Below, in pieces: positions 34,720-51,300 of a DNA stretch of 64,000 bases. The stretch is from Microbacterium wangchenii (GTDB lineage: Bacteria; Actinomycetota; Actinomycetes; Actinomycetales; Microbacteriaceae). The stretch lies in contig NZ_CP038266.1 of assembly GCF_004564355.1 (NCBI RefSeq), positions 496,001-560,000 on the forward strand, read 5' to 3'. The notes beneath the pieces were generated by a model. That model did no database searches, had not been told where the DNA came from, and saw only the letters and a list, made by a program, of their open reading frames with translations. Both the position numbers and the translations under genes were made by a program. Position 1 is the first letter of the stretch. Each line of letters begins with the position of its first letter.

Positions 34720-34753
34720 GCACGGCATGGTGAGCACGGCATGGTGAGCGCCC
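34712..34753 (+). repeat. 14-bp tandem repeat at the pxpA/pxpB junction
   Basis: CATGGTGAGCACGG occurs twice (34712-34725, 34726-34739) followed by a partial third copy CATGGTGAGC. Each copy contains ATGGTGA, placing an ATG in a different frame. Only the third (34741) is in frame with pxpB. Confidence 0.88.
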
Positions 34754-36318
34754 TGCTGCGGCCGATGGGGGAGCGGGCGGTGCTGGCCGAGGTCGAGTCG
34801 CTCGCCGACGTGCTGGCGCTGTCGGCGGCGCTGCACGCATCCCGCCCCCGCGGGGTCGTCGACGTCGTGCCGGCGGCCCGGACGGTGCTCGTGACGTTCG
34901 ACCCGGGCGTGGTTCCGGGTTCCGTCGTGCGCGCGTGGATCCGCTCGGCGGGCGCGGATGCGGCGGCGGCGGCCAGGCCCGCCGGCCCGGTCGTGGAGGT
35001 GCCGATCCGCTACGACGGACCCGACCTGGCGGAGACCGCCGATTTGCTCGGCATGAGCGCGGCCGAACTCGTCGCGCGACACCGCGGCGCGCAGTGGTCG
35101 GTCGCATTCTCCGGGTTCGCCCCCGGGTTCGGGTACCTCGTGAGCCCGCAGTGGGCCTTCGACGTGCCCCGGCTGGCGTCCCCCCGCACGCGCGTTCCGG
35201 CCGGCGCGGTGGGCCTGGCGGGGGCATTCTCGGGCGCGTACCCGCGCGAGACGCCCGGCGGGTGGCGCCTCATCGGCACGACGGACGCGCCCCTGTTCGA
35301 CGCATCCGCCGACGTGCCCGTCCTGCTGCCCCCCGGTGCGCGCGTGCGCTTCGTCCCCGCCAGCCCCGTCCGGGGTGAGACACCACTTTCCGTCCGAGAC
35401 ACCGGGCGACGCCGGGTGTCTCAGTCGGAAAGTGGTGTCTCGGCGGAGGGTGGGCTGCGCGTCGTCGAGCCCGGCCTGCTCGCCACCGTGCAGGACCTGG
35501 GCCGGCCAGGGCACGCGGCGCTGGGGATCGCCGGCTCCGGCGCGCTGGACCGGGCGGCGCTGCGCCGCGCGAACCGCCTCGTCGGCAACGCCGAGGGCGC
35601 GGCCGGGGTCGAGATCACGATGGGCGGCTTCCGCGCCGTGGCCGGGCGGGACGGATGGATGGCGGTGGCCGGCGCGACCGGACCGATCACGATCGGCGGG
35701 CACTCCGTCGACCCGCACACCGCCGTGCCGTGGCCGGCCGGCGCCGAGCTGCACGTCGGTCCGTTCGCCTCCGGCGCGCGGGCCTACCTCGCGGTGCGCG
35801 GCGGCATCGACGTGGCCCCGGTGGCCGGCTCCCGCGCCACCGACGTCCTGGCCGGGATCGGCCCCGCGCCGCTCCGCGCGGGCGACATGCTCGCCATCGG
35901 GCCCGCGCCGGCCGCACCGGTCCCCGCCGCCGACCTCGCGCCCTGGGGTGCCGCCGCCGACGAGCGGATCGAGGTCGAGCTCGCGCCGGGCCCGCGGACA
36001 GACTGGTTCGCCGCATCCGCCTCCCGCGCCCTCTTCGAGGAGGAGTGGACGGTCTCCGCCGCCGCCGACCGGGTGGGCATGCGCCTGGACGGAACGGAGC
36101 TCGAACGCGTCCGCGGGGGAGAGCTGCCCAGCGAGGGGATGATCCCCGGCGCCCTGCAGGTGCCGCCGTCCGGGCGCCCCACGATCCTCCTGGCCGACGG
36201 CCCGGTCACCGGCGGCTACCCCGTCATCGCCGTGGCGACCGAGGCGGCGCTGAACGCTCTCGCCCAAGCGCGCCCCGGCACGCGCGTGCGCTTCCGCCAC
36301 GCCCGCCCGCTGCCCTGA
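34741..36318 (+). CDS. pxpB-pxpC: Fused 5-oxoprolinase subunits B and C (KipI-KipA)
   Basis: A 525-residue fusion. Residues about 1-205 are PxpB (KipI): FSGFAPGFGYL and ASPRTRVPAGAVGLAG are its hallmarks. Residues about 236-525 are PxpC (KipA, carboxyltransferase C/D fold): GLLATVQDLGRPG, GSGALDRAALRRAN and TGGYPVIA. The linker is encoded by GAGAC element C (35377-35441), read through in frame. No in-frame start exists between the halves, so translation gives one chain. It works with PxpA on 5-oxoproline. Confidence 0.92.
   Translation: MVSALLRPMGERAVLAEVESLADVLALSAALHASRPRGVVDVVPAARTVLVTFDPGVVPGSVVRAWIRSAGADAAAAARPAGPVVEVPIRYDGPDLAETADLLGMSAAELVARHRGAQWSVAFSGFAPGFGYLVSPQWAFDVPRLASPRTRVPAGAVGLAGAFSGAYPRETPGGWRLIGTTDAPLFDASADVPVLLPPGARVRFVPASPVRGETPLSVRDTGRRRVSQSESGVSAEGGLRVVEPGLLATVQDLGRPGHAALGIAGSGALDRAALRRANRLVGNAEGAAGVEITMGGFRAVAGRDGWMAVAGATGPITIGGHSVDPHTAVPWPAGAELHVGPFASGARAYLAVRGGIDVAPVAGSRATDVLAGIGPAPLRAGDMLAIGPAPAAPVPAADLAPWGAAADERIEVELAPGPRTDWFAASASRALFEEEWTVSAAADRVGMRLDGTELERVRGGELPSEGMIPGALQVPPSGRPTILLADGPVTGGYPVIAVATEAALNALAQARPGTRVRFRHARPLP
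35377..35441. repeat. GAGAC-framed 65-nt double inverted repeat, copy C (inside pxpB-pxpC)
   Basis: Outer arms GAGACACCACTTTCCG and CGGAAAGTGGTGTCTC are a perfect 16-bp pair. Inner arms GAGACACC (35396-35403) and GGTGTCTC (35415-35422) are perfect 8-bp pairs. The GAGAC/GTCTC offsets (1, 20, 42, 61) equal those of copies A and B although the rest of the sequence differs. It encodes the linker around residues 213-234. Confidence 0.9.
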
Positions 36319-36401
36319 CGCGCCCGCGCCGTGCGAGGCGGAATACCGGCCAGGTCGCTCGCGGTTATACCGCACGTGACGGAACGCGTCAAGAATGCCG
36401 C

Positions 36402-36430
36402 TGGACACGGCGCGTCATCCGTCGTATAGT
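36402..36430 (+). promoter_or_regulatory. rpoBC promoter
   Basis: TGGACA (36402-36407) and TATAGT (36425-36430) are separated by 17 bp, close to the sigma-70 consensus. The transcript would have a leader of about 160 nt before rpoB. The leader contains no recognisable gene. Confidence 0.78.
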
Positions 36431-36561
36431 TGCTGTTTGCGCTCCCCTTTCCCCTGCCCTCATATGGTGGTCGGCTGTTCCTGCGCGTCCCCGCTCTCGC
36501 GGTGTGCGACGCGTCAGGTTTCGGGGCCGGGAGCACTCCACCCTGACGACAAGGAAATCAC

Positions 36562-36578
36562 GAGCCCTCACCGGGCTC
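36562..36578 (+). promoter_or_regulatory. Small hairpin just before the rpoB ribosome-binding site
   Basis: GAGCCC pairs with GGGCTC around TCACC and ends 3 nt before GGAGG (36582-36586). It could affect translation initiation of rpoB. Confidence 0.4.
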
Positions 36579-36594
36579 TGCGGAGGTTATTCCC

Positions 36595-40092
<3,498 letters not shown>

Positions 40093-40133
40093 CCCGGCCA
40101 GGCAAACAGCAGAATTCCGACACAGGAGAAGTA

Positions 40134-44009
<3,876 letters not shown>

Positions 44010-44016
44010 TCGCCTC

Positions 44017-44059
44017 GAAGGCCCCGGTCCCTGCGCACGCCGCAGCGGCCGGGGCCTTC
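44017..44059 (+). terminator. Rho-independent-type terminator after rpoC
   Basis: GAAGGCCCCGG (44017-44027) pairs with CCGGGGCCTTC (44049-44059), an 11-bp GC-rich stem beginning 7 nt after the rpoC stop. A short TCGTCGTCC follows rather than a T-run, as often in high-GC genomes. Confidence 0.75.
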
Positions 44060-44127
44060 GTCGTCCCCTGGCGTGGCACTCCGGTTCGCCGCGCCGCAGC
44101 GCTTACCGTGGCCGGGGAGGGGATGCC

Positions 44128-44751
44128 ATGGCGCGGGTGAGCGGGCGCAGCCTGTGGGTCGCGTGGCCGGCCGGAGTGCTGTGTGCAGCGGTGATCGCGG
44201 CCCTGCTGTGGCTGGCCGCGCCCGGCGTCCCGGGAGCGGTCGACATGATCGGGGCCATGCTGCGCGGTGCCACGGCCACGCCCTCCGCCGACGGGGCGGG
44301 GGATGCCGCCACCGACGCGGCGCCGGCCACGGACTGCCGCGACCTGTATCCGGATCCGCTGTGGGCCGAGCTCACCTGGACGCCCGACGTCCTGCTGTCG
44401 CAGAACACCGATCCGCCGGCCACCGCCTCCGCGCTGGCCACGGCGCTGACCCCGGCCGTGCGCTTCACGTGCACGTGGCGCACCGGCGACGGTCGCTCGG
44501 TGTCCACGACCGTGGCGACGGTGCCGGTGGACACCGCGCCGGTCGCCCACGCCGCACTGGCCGCGGAGGGGTTCGACTGCACCCTCGAGGACGGCGCCGC
44601 CCGCTGCGAGCGCGCCCGCGGCACCGTCAGGGAGGTGCACGATCTGCGCGGTGATGTGTGGCTCTCCAGCGTCCTGGACGACTGGCTGCCCGAGGACTAC
44701 AGCACCCAGGTCGCGTCCCGCGTCTTCCCCGCCCAGCCGGAGGGGACCTGA
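44128..44751 (+). CDS. Hypothetical membrane-anchored protein
   Basis: A 207-residue protein with one N-terminal hydrophobic helix (about 9-32) preceded by basic residues, then an Ala/Asp/Thr-rich linker. The extracytoplasmic domain contains four cysteines (in TDCRDL, RFTCTWR, FDCTL and ARCERAR) that could form two disulfides. I recognise no family. GGGGAGGGG precedes the ATG; TACCGT at 44104-44109 may be its -10. Confidence 0.65.
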   Translation: MARVSGRSLWVAWPAGVLCAAVIAALLWLAAPGVPGAVDMIGAMLRGATATPSADGAGDAATDAAPATDCRDLYPDPLWAELTWTPDVLLSQNTDPPATASALATALTPAVRFTCTWRTGDGRSVSTTVATVPVDTAPVAHAALAAEGFDCTLEDGAARCERARGTVREVHDLRGDVWLSSVLDDWLPEDYSTQVASRVFPAQPEGT

Positions 44752-44874
44752 GGGCGGATCGCGACCGACATCCTCATACGACATCGACACACGACGGCAC
44801 GCCTCCCGAAGCACGCGGGGCACGCGCGTTACCCTCGCACAGCGGGGATCCACCCCGCGTGAGGAGTGCTGGCG

Positions 44875-45864
44875 ATGAGTGACCCCAGATCGTCGTACGG
44901 CGACCCTGTCGACGAACCGACGGACGCCGAGCGCGACGCCGACGTGGTCGGCCGCGCACGGGAGGGGCTCGCCGAGGCCGAAGCCGCGCGCGCAGACCTT
45001 CCCGCCGAGCAGACCGAGCCCGACCGTCCCGCCGACGCGCCCGAGACCGTCGTGGTGGAAGAGACCGTGGTCGTCCAGGAGCGCGTCGAGGACGAACCCG
45101 ACGACGACCGCTGGGCGATGTACGCCGCGTCCGCCGACGAGTCCACGCGCGCCGACGACATCCCCGTGGAGGACGCCCGCCGCGCCGACGTGCGCGCCGA
45201 CGACACCCCCACGCAGGTCGCCGCCGCGCCCGTCGTGACCCCGAGCGAGCCGGCGTCCCAGCCGGCCTCCCAGTCGGCTTCGGCCTACCCCGGTGCGCAG
45301 CCGATCTTCGTGCAGGCGCCCGAAGCCCCCCGGCCCCGCGGGAACCGCGGTGCCGCCGGCGCCATCGGCCTGCTCGCCGCTCTCGTCTTCGCCGTGCTGT
45401 ACCTCGCGGCCGCACTCGGCCTGGGGCTGCTCGACGGGGTCATCGAGCTCACCGACGTGCCGGAGACCGCATTGGCAGGGCTGACCACGTGGTCGCTGTG
45501 GGTGCCGGTCGTGGTGTTCTTCCTGGCGTTCTGGCTCCTGGGCGCGGTCATCAACCGCGGCCGGTGGGGTCACTGGGTGGTGTGGGGCCTGCTCGTCGGG
45601 TTCGCCGCCTACGCCGGTCACATCCTCGGCGCGTTCTTCGAGGCGCCGTTCTGGATGCTGACCGAACGTGAGGGCGCACAGCTCCTCGAAGCCGAGGTGC
45701 TCGCGCCGCTGGCGATCGTCGCCTTCGTGCTCGGCCGCGAGCTGACGATCTGGTTCGGCGCGTGGGTCGCTGCGCGCGGGCGCCGCGTCACGGAGCTGAA
45801 CGAAGAGGCGCAGCGCGAGTACGAGCGCACGCTCGAGGCCGGCCCGCAGCTGCACCGCGCCTGA
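44875..45864 (+). CDS. Membrane protein with acidic disordered N-terminus
   Basis: A 329-residue protein. The first 150 residues are acidic and Val/Glu/Thr rich (ETVVVEETVVVQERVED is a repeat-like run). Four hydrophobic helices follow between about 160 and 295. The C-terminus is charged and cytoplasmic. I recognise no family. GAGGAG 8 nt before the ATG at 44875 supports this start over the GTG three codons upstream. A small GCGGGG/CCCCGC stem lies just before the ribosome-binding site. Confidence 0.65.
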   Translation: MSDPRSSYGDPVDEPTDAERDADVVGRAREGLAEAEAARADLPAEQTEPDRPADAPETVVVEETVVVQERVEDEPDDDRWAMYAASADESTRADDIPVEDARRADVRADDTPTQVAAAPVVTPSEPASQPASQSASAYPGAQPIFVQAPEAPRPRGNRGAAGAIGLLAALVFAVLYLAAALGLGLLDGVIELTDVPETALAGLTTWSLWVPVVVFFLAFWLLGAVINRGRWGHWVVWGLLVGFAAYAGHILGAFFEAPFWMLTEREGAQLLEAEVLAPLAIVAFVLGRELTIWFGAWVAARGRRVTELNEEAQREYERTLEAGPQLHRA

Positions 45865-45866
45865 GG

Positions 45867-46346
45867 ATGACGCGCGACGCCGGTGCGGGCGGGGGCCCGG
45901 TGGCCCCTGGCATCGCACTGGTGTTCGCCGTGGTCGGCTTCGTCGCGCTCGCGATCGCGGGCCTCGGGCTGACGAGCCTGATCCTCGACGCCGACGTCAT
46001 CCAGACGCCCGGGCTCGGGCAGATCCCCGGCGTGATCGGGATGCTGCTGGCCACGGGTGGATTCGCGGCGGCCCTGTGGTTCGGACTGCGGGCGCCGCAT
46101 CCGACGTTCTGGACCGCCCTGGGCACCGCCCTGTGCGCGTATCTGGGCGAGGTCGTGGGTGTCGCCGTCGGTGCGCTGATCAGCGGCAGAGACCCCGCCG
46201 CGGGGTTCGCCGCAGCCGGCGGAGTGGCGATCGGGTGGCCGGGCGTGGTTCTCGCCCTCGCGGGACTCGTGGCCGGATGGGGCGGAATCGCTCTCGTGCG
46301 CACGCGCGCCGGTCGCCCGCGATGGCCGTGGGAACGCGACGAATGA
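45867..46346 (+). CDS. Small integral membrane protein
   Basis: A 159-residue protein with about four hydrophobic helices and a basic C-terminal tail (RTRAGRPRWPWE). The ATG at 45867 lies 2 bp after the preceding stop (CCTGAGGATG), and the stop region supplies the ribosome-binding purines. It is therefore cotranscribed with the gene at 44875. I recognise no family. Confidence 0.65.
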   Translation: MTRDAGAGGGPVAPGIALVFAVVGFVALAIAGLGLTSLILDADVIQTPGLGQIPGVIGMLLATGGFAAALWFGLRAPHPTFWTALGTALCAYLGEVVGVAVGALISGRDPAAGFAAAGGVAIGWPGVVLALAGLVAGWGGIALVRTRAGRPRWPWERDE

Positions 46347-46370
46347 CGCCGCAAGCGGCGCGCCGCGCAC

Positions 46371-46376
46371 TAGCGT
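46371..46376 (+). promoter_or_regulatory. -10 hexamer, probable leaderless promoter
   Basis: TAGCGT ends 7 nt before the GTG at 46384. Confidence 0.5.
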
Positions 46377-46383
46377 AAAGACC

Positions 46384-47046
46384 GTGGAGCGCTCGCTCGA
46401 GACGCAGGTCAGCCAGGCGGTGGACGCCTGGCTCCGCTGGCTGCCGCGCTGGGAGCCGGCGACCCACCGTGGGCGGGTCGCACCGTGCCGCCGCTGCTTC
46501 GGATCGCCGGTGCTCTCGGCGGCGGGGCTCGGCGCCGACGTCCCGCACGGCGTGCAGCACGGGCTGTCCACGAGGGTCAAGGCGATCGTCGACGCCGCGG
46601 TCGCCGACTACACCGCGCGCAACCTCCCGATGTTGCAGGCCGAGCTCGAGCAGCAGGCCGCGCGCAACCGGGCACGCAGTTACCGCCCGGCCGAGGGGCT
46701 CGAGCCCGAGTTCGAGGGGCTGCCGCTGGATCCCGATCCGGTGCCGGGCGCGCCGTTCCTGTTCACGGTGTCCGGCCTGGCCGCCGAGGAGGAGGCCGCC
46801 ATCCCCGCCCTCCCGCCGCTGAGCGATGAGGCGAAGGCGGCCCTGCGGCAGGAGGTGGGTCTGGCCGACGACTACGCGAACATGATCGGCCGCGAGGTCT
46901 GCGCGATCCTCCTGCATCACCGCCTGCGCATCCAGGGGGCCGTGTCGGAGTTCGTCGAGCCGCAGATCGCCGCGATGCTCGAGGAGCTGACCCGATCGCT
47001 GGACTCCCCGTTCGATCCCCACGACCCGGGGCCGCCGACGCCCTGA
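46384..47046 (+). CDS. Hypothetical protein beside the kinase locus
   Basis: A 220-residue protein with no membrane segment. It contains one CRRCF zinc-type pair near residue 35 and a long charged helical stretch in the middle (VKAIVDAAVADYTARN and following). The C-terminus is Pro-rich. I recognise no family. The GTG start at 46384 is 7 nt after TAGCGT. The gene is followed by the Ser/Thr kinase after about 120 bp. Confidence 0.6.
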   Translation: MERSLETQVSQAVDAWLRWLPRWEPATHRGRVAPCRRCFGSPVLSAAGLGADVPHGVQHGLSTRVKAIVDAAVADYTARNLPMLQAELEQQAARNRARSYRPAEGLEPEFEGLPLDPDPVPGAPFLFTVSGLAAEEEAAIPALPPLSDEAKAALRQEVGLADDYANMIGREVCAILLHHRLRIQGAVSEFVEPQIAAMLEELTRSLDSPFDPHDPGPPTP

Positions 47047-47096
47047 GCCGACGGGCCCCGCCGAGGGCCGGTGGCGATGACGGCGTCGCGGATTTG

Positions 47097-47102
47097 TTAG
47101 CA
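47097..47102 (+). promoter_or_regulatory. Candidate -10 of the kinase/Ig-like/MoxR operon
   Basis: TAGCAT preceded by ATTTGT is the only -10-like hexamer before the kinase gene. It would give a leader of about 60 nt. The -35 is weak. Confidence 0.35.
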
Positions 47103-47169
47103 TGACCGAGCCTGACAACAGGCGCGTCGTTGACTGACGCCAGGGGAGTTCCGACCGGGGGAGGGCGGG

Positions 47170-48303
47170 TTGCCGACACGCCTGCCCGCCGCGCCTCCGA
47201 TCCTTCCCGGCCTGGCGTACATCCGCCCGCTCGGATCGGGGGGTTTCGCCGACGTCTTCCTGTACGAGCAGGACATGCCGCGCCGCAGCGTCGCGGTCAA
47301 AGTGCTCCCGAGCGACGTGCGCGATCCCGATCTGCTGCGCATGTTCAACGCCGAGGCCGACGTCCTCGCCCAGCTGTCGGCGCATCCCTCGATCGTGACG
47401 GTCTACCAGGCCGGCATCTCCGCGGATGGACGGCCGTACATCGTGATGGAGTACTGCCCGGGGTCTCTCGCGCAGCGCTACCGTGTGGAGCGGATCCCCG
47501 TGCCCGAGGTGCTCGCCATCGGGGTGAAGATGGCCAGCGCACTGGAGACCGCACACCGCGCGGGCCTCGTGCACCGTGACGTCAAACCCAGCAACATCCT
47601 CATCACCACCTTCGGCGCCCCCGTGCTGGCCGACTTCGGAATCGCGTCGGCCCTGACCCGCCAGACCGCCGACGAGGTGCTCGCGATGAGCGTGCCGTGG
47701 AGCGCGCCGGAGGTCGTCGCCGAGCAGACCGCCGGCACCGTGCCCAGCGAAGTGTGGAGCCTGGGCGCCACGATCTACTCGCTGCTGGCCGGTCACAGCC
47801 CCTTCGAACGGCTCGAGCGCGGTCAGAACACGCGCGAGCAGCTGCGCCGGCGGATCGCGCGCGCGAGCTACACCCAGATCGCACGTGCCGACGTGCCGCC
47901 CTCGCTGCAGACGCTCCTAGCCCGCACCATGAGCCGCGACGCGCGGGATCGCTTCGCCAGCGCGCTGGAGCTCGGGCAGGCGCTGCGGGTCGTGCAGGCC
48001 GAGCTGGGGCTGCCGGTCACGCCGCTGGAGGTGGCGGCGGACGAATGGGCCCCGGGAGCACGCTCGGTGGACTTCTCCGACTCCTCGGTGCGCGGTCCGG
48101 TGCGCAGCTCGGTCGAGCACAGCGGACGGCGGAAGTCGCGCTCGTCCTCGGGGGTCGCCGGTCTCGCGCGGGATGAGGACACCGAGATCTCGTCCCCGGA
48201 GCGGCGCACGCGCACGGCGGTGCCGTGGGTGCTGGGGGCAGCCGCCCTCATCGCGGGGGCCGCCGTGACCGTGACGGCCCTGTTCGCGACGGGGATCCTC
48301 TGA
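47170..48303 (+). CDS. Transmembrane Ser/Thr protein kinase
   Basis: A 377-residue Hanks-type kinase. Motifs: glycine loop GSGGFADV, Lys44 (VAVKVL), catalytic loop HRDVKPSN with Asp137, DFGIA at 155-159 and APE at 179-181. The activation segment ends VPWSAPE rather than GTPxYMAPE, and the invariant Asp of subdomain IX is Glu194 (SEVWSLG). A disordered Ser/Arg-rich linker (about 285-345) leads to one C-terminal helix (350-372) with almost no external domain, so no PASTA or sensor module. TTG start after GGGGAGG. Its stop overlaps the next ATG. Confidence 0.88.
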   Translation: MPTRLPAAPPILPGLAYIRPLGSGGFADVFLYEQDMPRRSVAVKVLPSDVRDPDLLRMFNAEADVLAQLSAHPSIVTVYQAGISADGRPYIVMEYCPGSLAQRYRVERIPVPEVLAIGVKMASALETAHRAGLVHRDVKPSNILITTFGAPVLADFGIASALTRQTADEVLAMSVPWSAPEVVAEQTAGTVPSEVWSLGATIYSLLAGHSPFERLERGQNTREQLRRRIARASYTQIARADVPPSLQTLLARTMSRDARDRFASALELGQALRVVQAELGLPVTPLEVAADEWAPGARSVDFSDSSVRGPVRSSVEHSGRRKSRSSSGVAGLARDEDTEISSPERRTRTAVPWVLGAAALIAGAAVTVTALFATGIL

Positions 48304-51300
48304 TGCGTCGACGCAGCATCGCCGGCATCGCCGCCGGGTCCGCAGCCCTCGCCCTCGTCATCGGCGTGAGCATCGTGTGGCCGGGGCTGGACGCCCAGGA
48401 GACGCCCGAGGTCGACGCATCGGTGTGGGCGCTGCAGACCGCCGACGGCCGGCGGTACGCGCGCGTGAACACCGCGATCGGCGAGCTGGACACCGTCCGC
48501 AGCGTCAGCAACCCGACCGCCGTCGCGCAGTCCCCCGACGGGGCGTTCCTCTTCTCCGACAGCTACAGCAAGCTCACGCGGATCGACGAGGCCCTTCCCG
48601 CCGACCTGGACGAGGAGGCCCTCCGCTCGTCGGAGTCCACCCCCGCCGGCACCACCGAGGTGCTCACCGCCGGCGACTTCGTGGCGTACCGCACCGACAC
48701 CGGGGCGGTGCACGCGGGGCGGCTCTCCACCGCCGACGCGGCCCAGCTCGACCCGTTCGCCTCCGCGGAGGAGGACGAGGAGGACGGGCCGCAGTACACG
48801 GCGGAGGCGGCCGCGGTGAACGAGGACGGTCTGCTGTTCACCTACTCGGCGGCCGACGGGTCGGTGCTGCGCTACGACATCGCCGAGGGGGAGGTGCGCG
48901 GCCGCGACCCCATCTCGGCCGAGGTCGCCGCCCCCGCTCTCACCGCCGCGGGCGACACCTGGGCGCTCGTTGACCGCGAGTCGGGCGAGGTGCACCTGCG
49001 CGGCCGCGAGGAGCCGGTGAGCGTCGACCTCTCCGGTGACATCGTGGTGGGAGCGCCCGACCCCGACGGCACCGACGTGTGGATCGCCGGCGAGAACGGG
49101 CTCGCCCGTGTGGCCTCCGACGGTGCCGTGAGCGTCGAGGTCGATCGCGGCGCGACGGTGCTCGGCACCCCGGCCGCGCCGATCGTGCACGAGGGGGAGA
49201 CCCTCGCCGCGTGGCTGGGACCCGCCGACGGCGGCGGCACCCTGTGGAGCTCACGTGCCGGCGAGACGGCGCTGGACTACAACGGCGAATCACTCGGCGA
49301 CGAGCGGCGGCCCGTCTTCGTCGCCACCGGCGCCGCCGTCATCCTCAACGAGGTGCGGACGGGCTGGGTGTGGACCCTGCCCGACGGGCGCCTGGTGCCC
49401 TCCAGCCAGGACTGGTCGCTGGATGACCGCACCGACCCGGCCGCGGTCCCCAGCGAGGAGCAGCTGGCCGTCGTCATCGACCCGAAGCCACCGATCGCCG
49501 AACCCGACGCGTTCGGGGTGCGGGCGGGGCGCCTGGCCACCCTCCCCGTGCTCCTGAACGACCACGACCCCAACGAGGACGTGCTGAGCATCGATCCGGC
49601 CTCCGTGACGGGCCTGGACCCCGGGTTCGGCACGGTGCGCGTGACCGACGACGGCCAGCGCTTCGCCGTCCACGTCGCCCCCGCCGCATCCGGCAGTGCG
49701 ACCTTCACGTACGGCGTGACCGACGGCACCACCGCCGACGGAATGGTGTCACCGCCCACCACCGTGACCCTCACCGTCTCCGGCGGGGAGGGTGCTCCGC
49801 AGTGGTGCGGCGTGGAGAAGTGCCTCGTGCCGTGGCCCGCTCCCGAGGTCGCGCGCGGCGGCACGGTGACGGTGCCCGTCCTGCCCGGGTGGGTCGACCC
49901 CGACGGCGATCCGCTGCTGCTGCTGTCGGTGGAGAACCCCTCCGGCATCGGCACGGTCGCCTCCTCGCCCGGCGGCGACGTGGTCTACCAGCATGCCGAC
50001 GACGGCAGCGGCGGCGAGCAGCTGATCGAGCTCACGGTCAACGTCGCCGATACCGCGGGACAGATCTCCAGCAAGGCGCTCGTGGTGCGGGTGACCCCCT
50101 CGCCCGCGCTGAGCGTGCAGTCCTTCGCGCGGGTGGACACCGTGGACGGCGGCATGACGGTCGACGTCGCCCCTCACGTCACGGGGACGGCGGGCACGCT
50201 GTCGCTGACCTCGGTGCGGGTCCTCGACGACGGCGCGGCCACCGCGACCGTCGTGGGAGGGACGACGACGTTCGACTTCACCGCGAGCGAGCCGGGCACC
50301 TTCCGCGTCGGCTTCACCGTCACCGACGGGGCCTCGGACGCCACCGGTACGGCCCGCATCACGATCCTTCCGCCCGACGCTCCGGCGCAGCTGGCCACCT
50401 CGCCCGTGGTCGCCTTCGTCCGCCCGCAGGAGGACGTGACCCTCGACGTGTTCGCCGCGGTTTCCAATCCCACCCGGCGCGTGCTTCTCCTCAGCGACGT
50501 CGTGGCCTCCGCCGACGAGGGCGCGACGCTGTCGGTGGATGCGGTGGGGCAGAACAACCTGCGCGTGTCGGGCACGACCGCCTCCGGCGCGGCCGGGCGC
50601 CTGGGCACCGTGTCGTACACCGTCAGCGACGGCACCGAAGACGCCGGAGCGCGTGTGGCGGGGGAGGCGACGGTGTACCTGCTGCCGCCGGCGCCCGAGC
50701 TCGCCCCCATCGCCGTGGACGACACCGTCACGGTGCGCGCGGGCGCCCAGGTCGACATCCCGGTGCTCGACAACGACATCTCCCCCGCCGGCGGGCGCCC
50801 GAGCCTGGACCCCTCGTCGGTGACCTCGAGCACACAGGAGGCGCTGGCCTTCGCCTCCGGCGACCTGCTCCGCTACCTCGCGCCCACCGAGCCGGGCGAC
50901 TACGGCGTGGAGTACTCCGTCTACACGACCGGGTCTCCCGCGCTCGTGGACACCGCGACCGTGCGCATCCGCGTGCTGCCCGATGACGCCAACCGTCCGC
51001 CGCTGCCGGCGACGCTGGAGGGGCGCGTGCTCAGCGGCGGCACGACGACCGTCGAGTTCGACGGGTTCGGTATGGACCCCGACGGCGACGTCGTGACGCT
51101 GGACCGGATCCTCACCCAGCCCGAGCGCGGATCGGCCACGATCTCCGCCGACGGCTCCGCGATCGTGTACTCCTCGCTGCCGGGTGATCGCGGACAGGTG
51201 TCGTTCCGCTACCGCGCGGTGGATGCCGCGGGGGCGACGGGGGAGGGCACCGCCCGCATCGGCGTCCTCGACGCGCAGGCCAACCCGAGCCCCATCACCT

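Noticed and set aside
44842..44858. GCGGGG-ATCCA-CCCCGC stem as a riboswitch before the gene at 44875
   Set aside because: It is a single 6-bp stem without any recognisable aptamer; it is mentioned only in that gene's entry.
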